Part shown: one piece after another, positions 9,295 to 18,012 of the stretch
Layout of the letters: each line of letters starts with the position of its first letter
How positions within the stretch are numbered: the first letter of the stretch is position 1
Assembly: GCA_004172865.1 (NCBI GenBank)
Contig: SEBV01000015.1
Span: 1-64,000 of the forward strand
Length of the DNA stretch: 64,000 nt
Direction: 5' to 3'
From: Gammaproteobacteria bacterium
Lineage (GTDB): Bacteria; Pseudomonadota; Gammaproteobacteria; Pseudomonadales; Cellvibrionaceae
Program-made: the position numbers and the translations under genes
The notes under the pieces: generated by a model
Told to the model about the DNA's origin: nothing
What the model saw: only the letters and a program-made list of their open reading frames with translations
Database searches by the model: none

Positions 9295-10959
9295 TTATAA
9301 ATCCAGATCGAGCCCATCGAGATCTAATTTGAATAACTCATCAACTTCACTGGATAAATGTTTGTAGCGTGTATATTGAGGATCATTTTTATCAATAAAA
9401 GAAACACGTGACAAAGAGTTTCTGCATAGAGTTTCAAGGCCAGTTTTTTCGCCATTGATTTTCGCATCTGCAATCACGGCCTGGATAAGATTGAGGTTTA
9501 ATCCGATATGGCTTGGAAATATTCCAATCGCATCTTTAAACGTATTTATAGCTTCGGTGTATTGTTTTTTTTCGTAGTAATCAATTCCAGACTTGGTCAT
9601 ATTAGTTACTTTTTCACGCCCGGCTTTACTTCTTGGTGTATCCGACATGCCATCCACTTTAGCAATCAGGCTTTCATGCGTTGGGTATTTCTCTACCAAT
9701 TCATTAAGCACATCATCCGCACCTGATTTATCGCCACTGGCAATTAATGTTTGGGCAAAATCTAATCCCACTTCAGGTTTTAATTCATCTTTTTTTGTTT
9801 GATAAAGTGATTTAGCTTGATCGAGAAACTTTTCGGCATCATCTAATTTATTATTGTTATGTAGCGAGCGGGATTTTAGCGAATTGCTTTGTACATCGGT
9901 GCTTACATCGAAATAAGGGCGCTTTTCTAATTTTTGCAGAACTTCAAACGTTTCTTTTACATATTTATCCGCGCCCGGATTTCCATCTTTGCTTAAATCC
10001 GCAAGTTCGCGTGCGAGATTTAAATAGTCATCCGGTGATTCGTAAACAGAGTTACGTGCAGTTTTTATCACACGGCGACTAGCCTCCAGACAAGCCTGCG
10101 CATCCTGATTTAACTTTGCAAGTTCTGCCAAACGGCGCTGTCGAATTACCGATTTTGGAGAAACCTGCGCGGCTTCCTGCATGGCTTCCTGCGCAGACTG
10201 GGTGTCACCTTTACCCCTGTATGCATCAGCGAGCAAGTCGTGTGCCTCTACTACGCGTCGATCATCGCGAATAACTTCTTTTAAATTTTTTTCTGCCTTT
10301 GAAAATTCTTTTTTAGCAACTTGAGTTTTACCGAGGCCAAGTTTTGCCCACAGCAACGGGCGCTCGTTTAATACACCAGTGTAAATTTCTTCTGCGCGTT
10401 TAAAATTTAATAAGCGTAAATTCATTTCAGCCTGGATTTGCAAACAAGCTCCGCGATAGGAAGTATCTGCCGTTAACTTTTCGGCGCAGCGCTGCTCTGC
10501 AGCGGCGTAATCTTTTTCATCCATTGCCTGTTTAATACTGTACAACTCGCGGTGGCGTAGCATGACGCGATCTAAACGTTGCCGAAGTAAAGCTTGGGTT
10601 ATCGGCTTGGTGACATAATCGTCGGGTTGATATTCCAACGCGCCCAGCACCATTTCGCGGGAGGACTCAGCAGTAATCATGACAAAAATACTGGTGTTGT
10701 TTAGGCGGTTACGATATCGCAGCTCTTCCAATACTTGTTGACCATCGCGACCCGGGCCCAAATTGTAATCGCACAACACCATGTGGTAATGATTGTTAAT
10801 ACAAGCTTCCATTGCCTGTTCGCCGTTAGCGACCACATCAATTTGCTGTACACCGAATACGCGCAACATTCCCATAATGGCAACGCGTACGTCTGGCATA
10901 TCATCAACCACCAAACATCGCATTTGACTATAAAGCTTTATTAAATCAATTTGACGCAT
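9295..10959 (-). CDS. Response regulator with TPR-like C-terminal region
   Basis: The 554-residue protein carries a CheY-like receiver domain at about residues 10-130: acidic pair D19-D20, phosphoacceptor D64 (VLCDYN), T96 and K118 (VTKPI) are all present. The remaining ~420 residues are helical with tetratricopeptide-type periodicity (for example ERPLLWAKLGLGKTQVAKKEFSKAE and EKKQYTEAINTFKDAI). There is no DNA-binding or enzymatic output domain, so signalling probably proceeds through protein-protein contact. This architecture is known in Pseudomonas-type bacteria as TPR-containing response regulators. No cognate histidine kinase is adjacent, so it is an orphan regulator. The DNA upstream (10960-11375) is non-coding. 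Confidence 0.88.
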   Translation of the reverse strand: MRQIDLIKLYSQMRCLVVDDMPDVRVAIMGMLRVFGVQQIDVVANGEQAMEACINNHYHMVLCDYNLGPGRDGQQVLEELRYRNRLNNTSIFVMITAESSREMVLGALEYQPDDYVTKPITQALLRQRLDRVMLRHRELYSIKQAMDEKDYAAAEQRCAEKLTADTSYRGACLQIQAEMNLRLLNFKRAEEIYTGVLNERPLLWAKLGLGKTQVAKKEFSKAEKNLKEVIRDDRRVVEAHDLLADAYRGKGDTQSAQEAMQEAAQVSPKSVIRQRRLAELAKLNQDAQACLEASRRVIKTARNSVYESPDDYLNLARELADLSKDGNPGADKYVKETFEVLQKLEKRPYFDVSTDVQSNSLKSRSLHNNNKLDDAEKFLDQAKSLYQTKKDELKPEVGLDFAQTLIASGDKSGADDVLNELVEKYPTHESLIAKVDGMSDTPRSKAGREKVTNMTKSGIDYYEKKQYTEAINTFKDAIGIFPSHIGLNLNLIQAVIADAKINGEKTGLETLCRNSLSRVSFIDKNDPQYTRYKHLSSEVDELFKLDLDGLDLDL

Positions 10960-11375
10960 TTAGGCTGAGCGTACCTGTTAACAATTTACTTACAATGTGA
11001 AGTGTTCAAAAACATTATAAATGCAGTGTAGCAGTAGCCATGCAATATGCTGAACGACCAAATCCAACAAGAAAGCCATGAATAGACATAGGCAAATTTT
11101 CAATTTTGCTGATCGTATTTAGAGGTTTGGTTTTAAAAATTGTTATGAAAAAATAGGTTGTTCGTTTTTGATACAGGAGTTGCTCCAAAATTAGAAAAAT
11201 GCAAAGCAAAATGCACAAATAATGCAGTGAACCTCCATCCAACTCGACTGTCCTAATGCAGTCCTAATTAGCCTCAATTGCGCAAGCATTAAAGATATTG
11301 AAGGGTTTAGATTGACACCAAGCGCCGCGCCACACAGAATCGCCGGCTATATTGAAACATCAGGAAAATGGCTGA
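10960..11375. other. Intergenic region between divergent genes
   Basis: About 416 bp separating the divergent response regulator and FG-GAP lipoprotein genes; it must hold both promoters. I see no convincing RNA gene, repeat or hairpin terminator. A 75-codon frame on the minus strand here has no ribosome site and no recognisable content. AGGAAAA at 11362-11368 is the ribosome site of the next gene. Confidence 0.5.
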
Positions 11376-13679
11376 ATGAATATCGTTAGAATCCCGCGTT
11401 TACTGAAACATACTACTTTTCTACTAGCGCTTTTAGGCTCAAGCCTTGTGCTTTCCGGCTGCGGTGGTGGCGGTGGTAGTAAGAGCGAAACCAGCTCTTC
11501 GAGTAGCTCCGCAAGCTCCCACACCTTTAGTTCAACAGCGGTAACGCCTCCGCTGGGTGGAACGTGGCCAGACATTAAAGTCTCTGCCAACGGCAACAAA
11601 GCGTTGAAATTCGATTGGACTGTCGCGCCTAACGCAACTTATTACAAACTATTTAAGAAAGCTGATGCCAACGCCACTTTCGTACAGATAGGTTCTGACT
11701 TTACGGCAAATACCGTTAGCGATTCGGTAAGTGTTCACCTAACAGATTGGGTAAATAGTCGTTATAAAGTGCAGGCTTGCACTCCTGCTAATGTTTGTAC
11801 GGATTCAACAGTTATTGCTGTCGATAGCGCAATGCTTTCTTCTATTACCTACCTCAAAGCTAAAAATGCAGACGCTGGTGATTGGTTTGGGTGGAGTATT
11901 GCCCTTGCAGGTGATGGTAAAACATTAGCGGTTAGTGCACCCGCTGAAGCGAGTAAAGCTATCGGTGTCGATGGTGAGGCAACAGGTGAAGATAAAGACA
12001 ACAGCAGCCCGACATCAGGCGCAGTTTATGTATTTATAAAAGTTAACGGGAATTGGGTTCAGGAAGCTTATCTAAAGGCATCTAATACTGAACAACCAAA
12101 TACAAACTCGAATCTAACCTTACCTAATGATCGTTTTGGTTACCACATATCAATCAGTGCTGACGGTAATACCCTAGCGGTATCAGCTATCAACGAAGAT
12201 AGCCCTTCGTACGGAATTAATTGTAACCAAGACAATGAAATTATCAGTTACACCACTACTGATTCCAGCTCAAGCAGCAGCGTGGTCAGCGGCGCATTTC
12301 CCAATAACTCGGGAGCTATTTATATTTTCAATAGAACCAATGCTGTTTGGTCTCAAACCGCATATATAAAGCCAAGTGCAGCAGTATATGCAGACTCTCC
12401 ATTCTCCACTACCGTTTCTGCCAACATAGGCTACACGACAAACTTTGGCTATTACTTTGAACTGTCAGGTGACGGGAAAACGTTGGCTGTGGGGAATCCA
12501 GGTGACTCAACTTACATTCTTAGCTCCTCATCAAGCAGTAGCTCCAGTTTTGAATGTTTGAAATATAATCAGAGCAGCTCATCTACTTCAAGTATTAGCA
12601 GCTCATCCAGCTCTAGCAGCTCATCTAGCTCCAGTAGTTCTTCAAGTTCTAGTAGCGGCGCAATTATTTATGGTGGAAGCAACTCAGGCGCCGTTTATAT
12701 ATATACCTTAAGTGAGGCTGGATGGCAGGAAAGTAGGACTATAAAAGCTTCTGATGCTTACCCTGGCGACGCGTTTGGTGCAAGTATTGCGCTTTCATAT
12801 AATGGAGACATTCTGGCTGTAGGCGCAACAGACGCGGAGGAGTTAGTACTCAATTCAAGTTCTAGTTCTGTTAAGGCGCTACCCAAGGTTAATGTGGATG
12901 GAACTGACTATTCATCACCATTTGGACTCAACTCGGGAGCTGTATATATTTATAGCCGCACCGCTGACTTATGGAAAGAAAGTACAAAAATAGTTCCCAC
13001 CAATCAAGGCTGGAATCAGCTTTTCGGTGCAACTATCGCACTTTCAAGCGATGGTAAAACTTTAGCAGTAGGCACACCTTACGACTGGAGTCTTGCAGTA
13101 GGAACAAATGGTTCACCGACGAATTTCACTTATGAGGCTGATATAGCTTATAACGCCTCTATTGGTTACTACATTGTTCCCAAACTTAATACGTCGGGGG
13201 ACAAAAAGTCTTCCTACAAATCAGGCGCAGCCTATGTGTATAAATATTCTGATACGACAAACACCTGGGTTCAGGAAGCATATCTAAAAGCATCTAATCC
13301 TCAAACCAGTTACGAATTTGGCTCTAGCCTTTCCTTATCAGGTAATGGAGATGTTTTGGCGATAGGTTGTTATTTGGAGTCAAGCTTGGCCAAAGGAATC
13401 GGTGGTGATCAGCTCGATACATCCTCACCACGCTCTGGTGCCGCCTATGTATTCAAACATGACGCTTCAACATGGACTCAACAAAGCTATGTTAAAGCAC
13501 CTAATAGCGATACTGAGAACAGATTTGCGCGGTCACTTTCACTGGATTTTACGGGAGACATTCTAGCGATTGGCGCTCATCGTGAGTCGAGTAAGGCTAC
13601 TGGTATTAATGGTGATAGAACAAATCCCACCAAACCCGCAGATGGCTCCGACGCATCGGGTGCAGTTTATATTTATTAA
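11376..13679 (+). CDS. FG-GAP repeat lipoprotein with poly-serine tracts
   Basis: Predicted outer-surface lipoprotein. The signal peptide ends in a lipobox (LVLSGC, Cys about residue 29) followed by a Gly run and a Ser-rich linker. Next comes a fibronectin-III-like segment (about residues 65-150), then seven repeats with the pattern (W/R/N/A/L/E)FG..(I/L)(A/S)LS.(D/N)G..LAVG, beginning near residues 168, 254, 354, 463, 549, 650 and 711. Seven FG-GAP-like repeats suit a seven-bladed propeller as in integrin-like domains. Each blade ends in SGAVY(V/I)(F/Y). Poly-Ser tracts interrupt loops before that end motif; the longest (codons near 12590-12655) has more than 20 consecutive Ser with mixed AGC/TCN/AGT codons. 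AGGAAAA precedes the ATG. Two terminators follow. Confidence 0.85.
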   Translation: MNIVRIPRLLKHTTFLLALLGSSLVLSGCGGGGGSKSETSSSSSSASSHTFSSTAVTPPLGGTWPDIKVSANGNKALKFDWTVAPNATYYKLFKKADANATFVQIGSDFTANTVSDSVSVHLTDWVNSRYKVQACTPANVCTDSTVIAVDSAMLSSITYLKAKNADAGDWFGWSIALAGDGKTLAVSAPAEASKAIGVDGEATGEDKDNSSPTSGAVYVFIKVNGNWVQEAYLKASNTEQPNTNSNLTLPNDRFGYHISISADGNTLAVSAINEDSPSYGINCNQDNEIISYTTTDSSSSSSVVSGAFPNNSGAIYIFNRTNAVWSQTAYIKPSAAVYADSPFSTTVSANIGYTTNFGYYFELSGDGKTLAVGNPGDSTYILSSSSSSSSSFECLKYNQSSSSTSSISSSSSSSSSSSSSSSSSSSSGAIIYGGSNSGAVYIYTLSEAGWQESRTIKASDAYPGDAFGASIALSYNGDILAVGATDAEELVLNSSSSSVKALPKVNVDGTDYSSPFGLNSGAVYIYSRTADLWKESTKIVPTNQGWNQLFGATIALSSDGKTLAVGTPYDWSLAVGTNGSPTNFTYEADIAYNASIGYYIVPKLNTSGDKKSSYKSGAAYVYKYSDTTNTWVQEAYLKASNPQTSYEFGSSLSLSGNGDVLAIGCYLESSLAKGIGGDQLDTSSPRSGAAYVFKHDASTWTQQSYVKAPNSDTENRFARSLSLDFTGDILAIGAHRESSKATGINGDRTNPTKPADGSDASGAVYIY
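12587..12655 (+). repeat. Low-complexity poly-serine coding tract
   Basis: Run of serine codons mixing AGC, AGT, TCA, TCC and TCT, inside the FG-GAP lipoprotein gene. The mixed codons show that it is kept as a protein-level linker and not as a slippage-prone exact DNA repeat. Shorter Ser tracts occur at about 12262-12285, 12523-12550 and 12858-12870. Confidence 0.8.
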
Positions 13680-13697
13680 GCTAATTAGCTGAGTATA

Positions 13698-13726
13698 AAA
13701 AAGCCCGCTAAATGCGGGCTTTTTTT
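13698..13726 (+). terminator. Rho-independent terminator after the FG-GAP lipoprotein gene
   Basis: Stem AGCCCGC (13702-13708) and GCGGGCT (13714-13720), loop TAAAT, followed by a T-tract; A-tract in front makes it usable from both sides. Confidence 0.9.
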
Positions 13727-13762
13727 GTGGTCTTAAATTCTAAAACAACAAATTACAGGCGT

Positions 13763-13790
13763 AAAAAAACCGCAACAAGTGCGGTTTTTT
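13763..13790 (-). terminator. Rho-independent terminator of the cold-shock gene
   Basis: Stem CCGCA (13770-13774) and TGCGG (13780-13784) extended by A/T pairs, seven A on the plus-strand left side (a T-run on the minus strand). It lies 21 nt beyond the stop of the minus-strand cold-shock gene. Confidence 0.85.
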
Positions 13791-13810
13791 CTAACTGAAT
13801 TCGTAATGAA

Positions 13811-14017
13811 TTACAGACCAGTTACGTTTTCAGCTTGTGGGCCTTTTTGGCCTGGCTTAACGTCAAACTCTACGCGTTGACCTTCAGCTAAGGTTTTGAA
13901 ACCTGAACCGCTGATTGCGCTGTAGTGTACAAAAACGTCTTGGCCAGCTTCGCTAGCGATAAAACCAAAACCTTTTGACTCGTTGAACCATTTTACTGTG
14001 CCAGTGCTTCTAGCCAT
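13811..14017 (-). CDS. CspA-family cold-shock protein
   Basis: Small single-domain nucleic-acid chaperone of 68 residues that binds single-stranded RNA/DNA and melts secondary structure. The cold-shock fold signature is complete: TGTVKWFN at the start, RNP1 KGFGFI (residues 15-20) and RNP2 VFVHY (about 28-32). The ATG is preceded by GAGG at 7 nt. The upstream region is long (14018-14522), as is usual for csp genes whose structured 5' leaders control cold induction; I cannot show a thermosensor by eye. Which csp paralogue this is cannot be decided from sequence alone. Confidence 0.96.
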   Translation of the reverse strand: MARSTGTVKWFNESKGFGFIASEAGQDVFVHYSAISGSGFKTLAEGQRVEFDVKPGQKGPQAENVTGL

Positions 14018-14522
14018 TTTAAACCTCGATGATCTTAATAAATAAAAATGTGTTGCTGACAGATCGGTGTTACTTATGAAGAAGCATCGAGTTACTAATA
14101 GATTTACTGCTAGAACAACGGATGTGACATAACATAAATAATTGTGAAGATAACCCTAAGGCAAAAATTCACGCTGCAATTTGGCCAGCGCAGGAACTAT
14201 ATGCCCCCTCTTACAGTATGTAAAGGTTTAATTACAGGCATTGCGATTTAGAACCAATTTCAATCGCGACTTGGATAGCCGAATTTCATTGAAAGATGTA
14301 TCAGGCATGCAAACAGCCCTATCAGCTAATTTGCAGATACAACGTAGATACACAAAGCCCTATTTATAACAGGAAACACCAAGGGTTTACCCTGAACACC
14401 AAAGCTGCAACAATCCGCGACAATTATTAATGCGTATACGATCTTAATTGTCATGCCAGACAAAATTCATCGCCTAAATCGATTGAAAAAACAACCAATT
14501 ATTCAAGGAATTATTAATTACC
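14018..14522. other. Intergenic region with probable csp leader
   Basis: About 505 bp between divergent genes. The csp-proximal part probably contains a long 5' leader; on the minus strand a weak promoter-like TTGCCT, 17 nt, TTATTT lies about 14130-14165. I see no open frame, tRNA or strong hairpin. AAGGAA at about 14505 serves the next gene. Confidence 0.4.
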
Positions 14523-15104
14523 ATGAATCAACTTGAACAAACACTAGCCGCTTTTGATTCAGCAAATGCACAAGATCCCAACACCGAATTAGTTAATGGC
14601 GTGCCGCAACCTAAAGAACTGATTTACAGCCAACGAATGACCGAACACCTTCAGAAGTTTTTACCGGATGCTTCAGAGACTTTACAACTTGCCGCTCGCA
14701 GTCAGCATATTTGCCGCTGGAAAATCCCACGTAGCGATTATCCGATGGATCGTCAAGGTTATAAAAAATGGCGTCTTGATTTAGCCGTATTTCACGGCGA
14801 AACTGCTGGCGAAATTTTGCTCGCAAATGGCTACGATGAAAACCTAATTCAACGCGTGAAAGATTTATTGCTAAAACGCAGTTTAAAACGTGATGAAGAG
14901 GTGCAAACGCTAGAAGACGTAGTTTGCCTGGTGTTTTTAGAATTTTATCTTGAGGACTTTGCGAGCAAACACGATGAACCAAAATTAATTGATATCATTC
15001 AAAAAACCTGGAATAAAATGTCAGATAAAGGTCACGCTGCAGCATTACAATTACCTCTATCACCCAACATGTTAAAGCTGGTTACCAAAGCACTTCAACC
15101 TTAG
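14523..15104 (+). CDS. DUF4202 domain-containing protein
   Basis: A 193-residue soluble protein spanning a single DUF4202 domain. Characteristic pieces are LAARSQHICRW, PRSDYPMDRQGY, WR.DLAVFHGE and VVCLVFLEFYLEDF; the conserved His/Asp/Glu pattern suggests a metal-dependent or HD-like enzyme, but no activity is established for the family as far as I know. The gene is followed 8 nt later by a sirB2-like gene and the two are almost certainly co-transcribed, ending at the terminator at 15522. AAGGAA is about 12 nt before the ATG. Full-length and intact. Confidence 0.85.
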   Translation: MNQLEQTLAAFDSANAQDPNTELVNGVPQPKELIYSQRMTEHLQKFLPDASETLQLAARSQHICRWKIPRSDYPMDRQGYKKWRLDLAVFHGETAGEILLANGYDENLIQRVKDLLLKRSLKRDEEVQTLEDVVCLVFLEFYLEDFASKHDEPKLIDIIQKTWNKMSDKGHAAALQLPLSPNMLKLVTKALQP

Positions 15105-15112
15105 GATTTTTT

Positions 15113-15499
15113 ATGTACGAAGCATTAAAACACACTCATTTAACTGCGCTAGCTCTTTCATTTTTATTATTTTTTATACGCGGTTATTTAATGATGCGCG
15201 AGTCGCCTGCGGGCCGGCACCGCGCGTTTCTTATAGCACCGCATATTATTAATTTACTTTTGATTGCAAGCGGAATAAGTTTGGCGGTGTTTTTACATTT
15301 AAGTCCCGGTAGTCAACCGTGGTTAGCGGTAAAATTAGTCGCGTTGGTGATTTATATAATTCTCGGCGTCTTGACTTTTAAACATCCAAAGCCAAATGTT
15401 AGAAAAATACTTTGGTTATTAGCTTTAATTGTTTTCGCGTTTATTGTCAGCGTTGCCGAAAGCAAAAATCCCTTAGGCTTTTTCGCCAAATTATTTTAG
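15113..15499 (+). CDS. SirB2-family inner-membrane protein
   Basis: A 128-residue protein with four predicted membrane helices: residues about 10-28, 42-62, 70-88 and 98-115. The N-terminal HTHLTALALSFLLFFIRGYLMM and central IAPHIINLLLIASGISL segments match SirB2, a family named for an invasion-gene regulator in Salmonella but of unknown biochemical role. The ATG follows AGGATTTTTT, and only 8 nt separate it from the DUF4202 stop, pointing to translational coupling. A long hairpin terminator follows 22 nt after the stop. Confidence 0.85.
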   Translation: MYEALKHTHLTALALSFLLFFIRGYLMMRESPAGRHRAFLIAPHIINLLLIASGISLAVFLHLSPGSQPWLAVKLVALVIYIILGVLTFKHPKPNVRKILWLLALIVFAFIVSVAESKNPLGFFAKLF

Positions 15500-15521
15500 C
15501 CTCACCTACTCCCACCTTATA

Positions 15522-15556
15522 AACCGTAACAACCAAAGCGTTTGTTACGGTTTTTT
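15522..15556 (+). terminator. Rho-independent terminator after the SirB2 gene
   Basis: 11-bp stem AACCGTAACAA (15522-15532) and TTGTTACGGTT (15542-15552) with a 9-nt loop and six T. It separates the DUF4202-SirB2 unit from the downstream kinase gene. Confidence 0.9.
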
Positions 15557-15616
15557 AATTTTCGCCATATTCATGTCTATACTCAAAGCAATTTATCGTC
15601 TTTGCAGGAACCGGGC

Positions 15617-17194
15617 GTGGAAACTATCAATGGCTATCATTTAAAAACAACACTCGGCGCGGGTGGTATGGCGAGTGTTTATCTCGCCACACAAATATCG
15701 CTGGATCGGCAAGTTGCGATTAAAGTTCTGGATGCATCGCTTATTGAGGACGCATTAATTCAGGCGCAATTTGCCCAAGAATCAAAGCTGATTGCCAGCC
15801 TTAATCATCCCAATATTGTGCAAGTGATCGATCAAGGCGTAAGTGATCAAGGGTACCCCTATTTTGTGATGCCCTACATAAAATCCATTTCACTCGATAG
15901 CATTTTAAACCGCTCCGATGTTAATGAAACTCGCAAAATCGATATCGCCATTCAAGTTTGTAAGGCACTTGCCTATGCACATCGCAATGGCGTTATTCAT
16001 CGGGATATAAAGCCCGGCAATATTTTGGTGGATTACGATGGCCATGTGCGCCTCGTGGATTTCGGCATCGCGGGTTACTTTGCGATCAATGAAAAACCTA
16101 ATCTTATTAAAGACGATAGCCTGATAATGGGGACAGATGCCTACATGGCACCTGAACAGATTGAAGGAGCAAATAAAGCAACGCACTTAAGCGATATCTA
16201 TTCTCTCGGCTTGGTGATGCATCAATTATTCTTAGGCATACTTCCACATCAATTTATCGATAATGAATCTTCAAACAACAACGAGTTCACTGAAAAATTA
16301 AAGCCCATCATCGATATGTGCCTGGAACCTTCACCAGAAAAAAGGCCTGTAAACGCAGATGAAATTCGCCAGCAATTACTATTGATAGCACAAGGCAAAC
16401 ACCTTCGCTCAAATCGATGGAGCAATGATTCACCGCAAAATGACATACCAGCCAATTATCAGTTATTAGATGTGCTCAAAGAAAATCCATTTGGTGCAAC
16501 TTATTTAGCGAAAGATCCAAAACATAAACGCTTTTTAGTGATCAAAAAACAGCGCCTGGATCACCTCGGCAAAGCTCAAATAGTAAATACAAAACTCACT
16601 CACATCCAGCACCCACACATTGCACGTATTTTTGGAACGGGAAAAAATAAGCGGGTATTTATTAATGTGAGTGAATATTTAGTAGCAGGAAGCTTACAAG
16701 AAAGATTGTCACAAGCATTTACCTTGGGGCAATGGATTTTAATGGCACAACAAATTTGCTCTGCCCTAACCTGCGCGCATGCAAACGGAATAGTTCACGG
16801 CAACCTAAGGCCGAGCAATATTTTATTTGCAGAAAATAATTTTATAAAAATAACTGACTTTGGATTTCCAGCTCATAGCTACTCGGAATCTGACGACTGG
16901 TATCGCCCGCACAATGAAGCTGAGTCAATTACTGCAGACATTTACGCTGCCGGAGCAATGCTATTTCAACTTTTAAGCAGTGCTCGCCCACAACCCAGTA
17001 TTTTTAACTGGAAAAATTATTGGGCACTACGGCATATTCCTGGCAAGCTTCGTAAAATTGTTTTAGTCATGACACACGCCAGTATTAAAAAACGTTACTA
17101 CAACGCTGAACTTGCTATGGACGCACTGAAAAATTTTTACGATCAACAAAATACGCGAATGGCAGATAAAATATTTATTACCAAAAAATCTTGA
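15617..17194 (+). CDS. Ser/Thr protein kinase fused to a pseudokinase-like domain
   Basis: Cytoplasmic Hanks-type kinase of 526 residues. Domain 1 (about residues 7-275) has the Gly loop LGAGGMASVY, catalytic K36 (AIKVL), IHRDIKPGN (about 126-134), VDFGIAG (about 146), and GTDAYMAPEQ. Domain 2 (about 280-515) repeats the fold (FGATYLAKD, VIKKQ, ITDFGFP) but its catalytic loop reads VHGNLRPSN (about 392), so the HRD Asp is replaced by Asn: likely a pseudokinase. There is no transmembrane or extracellular sensor. I choose GTG 15617 because AGGAA sits six nucleotides upstream and METINGYHL fits a kinase start; the longer frame from TTG 15542 begins inside the terminator stem. No phosphatase gene is adjacent. 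Confidence 0.9.
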   Translation: METINGYHLKTTLGAGGMASVYLATQISLDRQVAIKVLDASLIEDALIQAQFAQESKLIASLNHPNIVQVIDQGVSDQGYPYFVMPYIKSISLDSILNRSDVNETRKIDIAIQVCKALAYAHRNGVIHRDIKPGNILVDYDGHVRLVDFGIAGYFAINEKPNLIKDDSLIMGTDAYMAPEQIEGANKATHLSDIYSLGLVMHQLFLGILPHQFIDNESSNNNEFTEKLKPIIDMCLEPSPEKRPVNADEIRQQLLLIAQGKHLRSNRWSNDSPQNDIPANYQLLDVLKENPFGATYLAKDPKHKRFLVIKKQRLDHLGKAQIVNTKLTHIQHPHIARIFGTGKNKRVFINVSEYLVAGSLQERLSQAFTLGQWILMAQQICSALTCAHANGIVHGNLRPSNILFAENNFIKITDFGFPAHSYSESDDWYRPHNEAESITADIYAAGAMLFQLLSSARPQPSIFNWKNYWALRHIPGKLRKIVLVMTHASIKKRYYNAELAMDALKNFYDQQNTRMADKIFITKKS

Positions 17195-17266
17195 GCAATC
17201 AGAGGTTCGCGATATTAATTCACCAAGCTCAAAGAATTTTATACAGAAGAAATATTCCCTAACTTC

Positions 17267-17506
17267 TTAGAAAAGACCTTTAGGTGCTGCATTGTGCAAA
17301 TCAATTATCGTAAATGCGGCATGATCAGCCTCTTTTTCCAGATCACTCCAAGCATTTGGCGCGGAAGTCGTATGCACCTCGTGATTGTGCAGACCTAATT
17401 CATCAATATTTAGATAGATTTTAGAGTCATCTGCTTTCAAAACAATCGAGTAGTTTATTCCAGCATGAGTTTTATTAATTGCAGCGGGTGCTTGTGTCGT
17501 AGTCAT
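17267..17506 (-). CDS. Small hypothetical protein
   Basis: A 79-residue soluble, Ala/Thr-rich, slightly acidic protein of unknown family. It starts MTTTQAPAAINKT and includes several His and Asp residues (GLHNHEVHTT, KEADHAAFTIIDLH). A strong ribosome site AAAGGGG lies before the ATG, which argues that it is really translated. It is a single gene convergent with the kinase gene. No signal peptide or membrane segment. Confidence 0.65.
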   Translation of the reverse strand: MTTTQAPAAINKTHAGINYSIVLKADDSKIYLNIDELGLHNHEVHTTSAPNAWSDLEKEADHAAFTIIDLHNAAPKGLF

Positions 17507-17652
17507 ATTTACCCCTTTGTAGTCAGTAATAGAAACCTAGGGACATACTAACTAAAGTTATCGTCAAGAAATGTACCCTGATTAACCCATAGACTTCTGG
17601 ATATCTTCAGCAAGCGCTAGACACTGAGGTGATGAGCAGTTATTTAAGGCAA

Positions 17653-17683
17653 TAAAAAAGGGGTTAGCTTTTCAGCTAACCCC
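17653..17683 (-). terminator. Terminator downstream of tRNA-Arg
   Basis: Ten-bp perfect stem GGGGTTAGCT (17660-17669) and AGCTAACCCC (17674-17683) with a TTTC loop; on the minus strand it is followed by six T. It lies about 12 nt past the tRNA 3' end. Confidence 0.9.
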
Positions 17684-17694
17684 TTCTCACTATA

Positions 17695-17771
17695 TGGTGC
17701 ACTCAGGAGGATTCGAACCTCCGACCGCTCGGTTCGTAGCCGAGTACTCTATCCAGCTGAGCTATGAGTGC
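17695..17771 (-). tRNA. tRNA-Arg (anticodon ACG)
   Basis: 77-nt cloverleaf with encoded CCA. The acceptor stem starts GCACTCA and pairs with TGAGTGC; the anticodon arm is CTCGG, loop CTACGAA, CCGAG, giving ACG (inosine-modified, decodes CGN). The T loop GGTTCGAATCC is canonical. A strong promoter and terminator flank it. Confidence 0.97.
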
Positions 17772-17786
17772 AATGTCGAGGCGCGC

Positions 17787-17815
17787 ATTCTATTGGTCTA
17801 CCGCAATACCGTCAA
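17787..17815 (-). promoter_or_regulatory. Sigma70 promoter of tRNA-Arg
   Basis: On the minus strand TTGACG (17810-17815), 17-nt spacer, TAGAAT (17787-17792), then a GC-rich discriminator GCGCGCC typical of stringently controlled stable-RNA promoters. Confidence 0.85.
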
Positions 17816-18012
17816 GCGTTTATTTTCAATTTCTACAAAATGTATTCGCTTGTAAGGCATTGAAAATCAATGGAATACAGAAAACAAACAATCTGAATAA
17901 TTTACAACCTAATGCGCAACATATAACAACTTAAACCTTCCAATACATCCAAAACTCTTAATACATCGAAAGCACATCGCCTCGGAAGAAACTCAATCTG
18001 GACTCATCTGAT

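Noticed and set aside
11015-11242. 75-codon minus-strand open frame between the TPR response regulator and the FG-GAP lipoprotein
   Set aside because: No ribosome site, no recognisable sequence, hydrophobic composition typical of an AT-rich intergenic frame.
12587-12655. Poly-serine region considered as CRISPR or tandem repeat array
   Set aside because: No repeat-spacer structure; it is a mixed-codon serine tract in an intact open frame.
15542-15616. Upstream extension of the Ser/Thr kinase from a TTG
   Set aside because: The extension begins inside the terminator stem of the preceding gene; GTG 15617 has an excellent ribosome site and aligns with kinase N termini.
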